Source of the DNA: Hufsiella arboris
GTDB lineage: Bacteria; Bacteroidota; Bacteroidia; Sphingobacteriales; Sphingobacteriaceae
DNA: 64,000 bases
Assembly (NCBI RefSeq): GCF_009834875.1
Contig: NZ_WVHT01000001.1
Coordinates: 777,136 to 841,135 of the forward strand
Reading direction: 5' to 3'
This document shows, one piece after another, positions 61,735 to 64,000 of the stretch. Position 1 is the stretch's first letter. Every line of letters starts with the position of its first letter. The notes under the pieces were generated by a model. It worked only from the letters and a program-made list of their open reading frames with translations, was not told the origin of the DNA and ran no database searches. The translations under genes were made by a program, and so were the position numbers.

Positions 61735-63999
61735 TTATTCGTCATTTCGATCCAATACCACAACCGTTTCATCGTCAATTAATATATTTCGCTCCAACGT
61801 GATGATATAGTTTCCGGCATCCAGTCCGTTCAATTCGAAAACGCCACTTTCGTTAGTTGTAACTGTACGCAAACTGCCACCGGGATTTCTTCCGCCTTTA
61901 ACTACAATTCCTCCTATTGGTTGGCCGGGCCTTAAAGCAGCGTCTGTCGCGGGACCTCCGGCAATGGTTTCCGGTATCCCGTCGCCATCCAGATCATTAC
62001 TTTGTATTGTCAGAAGTTTAAAAAAAGATCCGATTCCTGTTGAATTTCCGGAAGCAAGCCGGTCGTTTTTGATATTGGATTTCGTTTTGATTTTCAATGG
62101 ATCGTCGCTTCTCAGACTATATCCATCCGGAGTGTCTTGAGTAGTGCCTGCGGCAAGCCGGTCGTTTTTAATATTGGATTTGGTTTTGATCTTCAACGGA
62201 TCGTCGCTTCTCAGATTAGATTCATCCGGCGTGTTCTGATCACCAGTATTTCCAGCGAGGCGATCATTTTTAATATTGGATTTCGTTTTAATCTTCAACG
62301 GATCGTCGCTTCTCAGATTAGATTCATCCGGCGTGTTCTGATCACCAGTATTTTCAGCGAGGCGATCATTTTTAATATTTGATTTGGTTTTGATTTTTAA
62401 GGGATCAACGCTTTTAAAAACTGGATCATTCGATGCATTCGGATCTAAATCACCGGCTGCCATACGATTGTTTTTAACGTTGGATTTCGTTTTAACTATT
62501 CTCAGGTTCTCATCACTCATTTCCCTCGTGGACAACATCAGCGATAATTGTTCATCGCTTTGGTCGACAATTCCAACAAGGTCAGTTCTTGTGCTGGCGT
62601 AGTAATCGTATCCTTTTTTACCGCCCACCGCACCATTTAACTTTACGGCATACCGGCCGTCGGGAACATTGGCAAAGAAGAAATCACCACTTGCTTCCGT
62701 CTGGGTATTGGTAATCTCAGCTCCGCTTTCAAGATCGACTAATGATACGGAAATGTCGGCGACACCTTCGTATAAAGGATTATCAGATATCGGCTGTGTT
62801 TTATTTTCATGCATCGGATTACTGGCAGAGGAACCGGAACCCTGGTACAATGGATTGTTTTTCACCGACTGCATCTTTCCTTCATACAATGGATTGCTGC
62901 CAGTAGAACCGGAACCATGGTACAAAGGATTTGAACCCTTTTGGCTGTACAGAGGATTTTCCTGAATGCTTGGACCGTTCGCTTTGTATCTTTGGCTGCC
63001 CTGATCGGCGAAAATAAGTCCATATTTTTTTAACTCACGCCCGTTCCCGTTAGCTGATTCCCGAACAGCTATGCGAACATGATCTCCAAAACCTGAATCT
63101 GGTGTTCGATTTACTGAATTAAAATTGGAAGAAGCCGGCGTTTTGTTGGTTATTATTCCACTGTTATTACTGTTATTCGCCCAGCTTAATCTTCCTGAAA
63201 TAATATTGCGGGCTGCTAAATCCTTGTGAATAATTCCTCTTTTCGAAGTATATGTTAACGCATCGTCCGGGCAGGCAAATGTCGTTTCTTGCGAACTCCC
63301 ATCCGGATTTTTACTTTTTATCGTAACAGCACCGCAGTTCTCATTTTTTTTCCGGCCGTTGGCAGTGGCGCCGGTACCCTTGGTGTTAATGGCATGTGCC
63401 TGTAGGGGTACAGTAATCTCTTGTCCGGTTGTCGGATCGGCAATAACGGCAAAGTCTTCATACTTTACGTTGCCGATATGTTTTTTACGGAGATTTTCCT
63501 CGCTGTCTTTTGTGTTTTTTGAACCGAAACTTTTGCTGATGCCCAGGCTAACACTCACAAGTTTTAAATCCTTTGTTTGCATGGTTGCGATGTTCTGACC
63601 ATTCTGCGGATCGTAAGAGTTGATCGTTGATTTCGACTGCAGGTAATCGGTACCGATAAAAAATCTTGTGGAAGTGGTGACCGGGTAAGCGATGCTGACA
63701 CTTCCGGAAAATCCCGGGTACAAATTGCTGCCGGAGCCGGAATAGCTGTAAAAAGAACGCTCAACTCCCCTCAAACCGATGGTCATGGAACCGGGATTAT
63801 TTAGAAACATACCTCCCTGAACCGAAGCGGTTACTTCAACCCTCTTGCCGAAACGTACAGAAGGGCCCGCTAAAAAATAGCCGTTGAAAGGATTTGATTT
63901 GACCTGATGCAATTGGTCGGCTTTAAATTGGAACGCGGTTGTAAGAGAATTAACTGCATTTTCGTCTAAAGTTCCGGTTAGAAATCCGCCGCTTACTCC
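61735..63999 (-). CDS. Repeat-rich outer-membrane/surface protein, C-terminal 754 residues visible
   Basis: The frame is open to the window edge, so the start is missing; the codon at 63912 is internal. The visible N-terminal part looks like beta-barrel strands (FNGYFLAGPSVRFGKRVEVTASVQGGMF and on). Then, numbering from 63912, come NPLY repeats (six units, 319-381, the fifth degenerate as NPMH), a carboxypeptidase-regulatory-like domain (about 383-465), five KTKSN-IKNDR-type repeats of 33-34 residues (474-620), and a C-terminal SpaA/Cna-like domain (LDGDGIPETIAGGP to the end). It is probably an exported surface protein. Function is unknown. It also has a local HKDLAARN stretch. Confidence 0.7.
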   Translation of the reverse strand, partial: GVSGGFLTGTLDENAVNSLTTAFQFKADQLHQVKSNPFNGYFLAGPSVRFGKRVEVTASVQGGMFLNNPGSMTIGLRGVERSFYSYSGSGSNLYPGFSGSVSIAYPVTTSTRFFIGTDYLQSKSTINSYDPQNGQNIATMQTKDLKLVSVSLGISKSFGSKNTKDSEENLRKKHIGNVKYEDFAVIADPTTGQEITVPLQAHAINTKGTGATANGRKKNENCGAVTIKSKNPDGSSQETTFACPDDALTYTSKRGIIHKDLAARNIISGRLSWANNSNNSGIITNKTPASSNFNSVNRTPDSGFGDHVRIAVRESANGNGRELKKYGLIFADQGSQRYKANGPSIQENPLYSQKGSNPLYHGSGSTGSNPLYEGKMQSVKNNPLYQGSGSSASNPMHENKTQPISDNPLYEGVADISVSLVDLESGAEITNTQTEASGDFFFANVPDGRYAVKLNGAVGGKKGYDYYASTRTDLVGIVDQSDEQLSLMLSTREMSDENLRIVKTKSNVKNNRMAAGDLDPNASNDPVFKSVDPLKIKTKSNIKNDRLAENTGDQNTPDESNLRSDDPLKIKTKSNIKNDRLAGNTGDQNTPDESNLRSDDPLKIKTKSNIKNDRLAAGTTQDTPDGYSLRSDDPLKIKTKSNIKNDRLASGNSTGIGSFFKLLTIQSNDLDGDGIPETIAGGPATDAALRPGQPIGGIVVKGGRNPGGSLRTVTTNESGVFELNGLDAGNYIITLERNILIDDETVVVLDRNDE
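62053..62493 (-). repeat. Tandem repeat tract coding five KTKSN(I/V)KN units
   Basis: Five near-identical units of 99-102 nt sit within the surface protein gene. They begin at residues 474, 508, 542, 576 and 609 (numbering from 63912). The three central units are most alike. Confidence 0.9.
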
Positions 64000-64000
64000 C

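Noticed and set aside
63205..63228. Protein kinase domain in the surface protein
   Set aside because: Only the catalytic-loop-like motif is present; no glycine loop or DFG motif is visible.
1..64000. CRISPR arrays, insertion sequences, prophage, rRNA or tRNA genes
   Set aside because: No regular spacer arrays, transposase or phage genes, or tRNA-like cloverleaf sequence were recognised by eye. A covariance-model scan was not possible.

Overview
The window reads as a chromosomal segment from a Bacteroidota bacterium, most likely family Sphingobacteriaceae (Mucilaginibacter or Pedobacter type). The genus is inferred from overall protein character, not from any search. Supporting signs are -33/-7 promoters of the TTTG-N19/20-TAnnTTTG type, an OmpA-like porin with a thrombospondin type 3 calcium segment, an IPExxxVDY-family protein beside pyk, acpP-fabF-rnc gene order, and an arginine operon built around an N-acylornithine carbamoyltransferase.

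Layout. 1-1500: 3' end of infB with a strong terminator. 1.5-11 kb: a surface-glycan cluster with two GT9 heptosyltransferase-like enzymes, five GT-A/GT2-type enzymes, a methyltransferase and an MsbA-like ABC exporter, probably making and exporting LPS core or O-chain. 11-20.4 kb: meaB, pepP, an abundant OmpA-like protein, a 47-residue membrane protein coupled to ridA, recG, a secreted M28 peptidase, an MFS exporter and a small PLDc_N-type membrane protein. 20.4-27.5 kb (minus strand): an ABC exporter, frr, pyrH, nagA, then the rplM-rpsI-rpsB-tsf ribosomal operon with a near-perfect promoter. 28.3-31 kb: a Gfo/Idh/MocA oxidoreductase, a luciferase-like oxidoreductase and a YdeI/DUF1905 protein. 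31.7-43.7 kb: a long arginine operon (GNAT, argG, cupin, GNAT, argC, argD, argF', PaiB-like, hydrolase, argB, proC, argE, argH). 44.3-49 kb: aminotransferase, RsmI-like methylase, FAD monooxygenase, VOC protein, miaE. 49.5-56.8 kb: nadD, gmk, yicC-like, a carboxypeptidase-regulatory-domain protein, rnc, fabF, acpP, IPExxxVDY protein, pyk. 57.5-60.8 kb: class II ribonucleotide reductase nrdJ. 61-64 kb: a frameshifted AT-rich gene and the C-terminal part of a repeat-rich outer-membrane protein.

Most of the window is housekeeping. The most distinctive region is the arginine operon. Its carbamoyltransferase has Val at the residue that separates N-acetyl- from N-succinyl-ornithine enzymes, which predicts the succinyl route. 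Two GNAT genes sit where the unknown acylglutamate synthase would be expected. The operon has also been invaded by several short palindromic repeats, one read in frame inside argF'. Other leads are a perfect 14-bp stem in the leader of the RNase III gene, a repeat-rich surface protein with NPLY and KTKSN repeats, paired DnaA-box-like sites upstream of nrdJ, and a degenerate interspersed repeat family in the larger gene-free stretches. I saw no CRISPR array, insertion sequence, phage, rRNA or tRNA gene.
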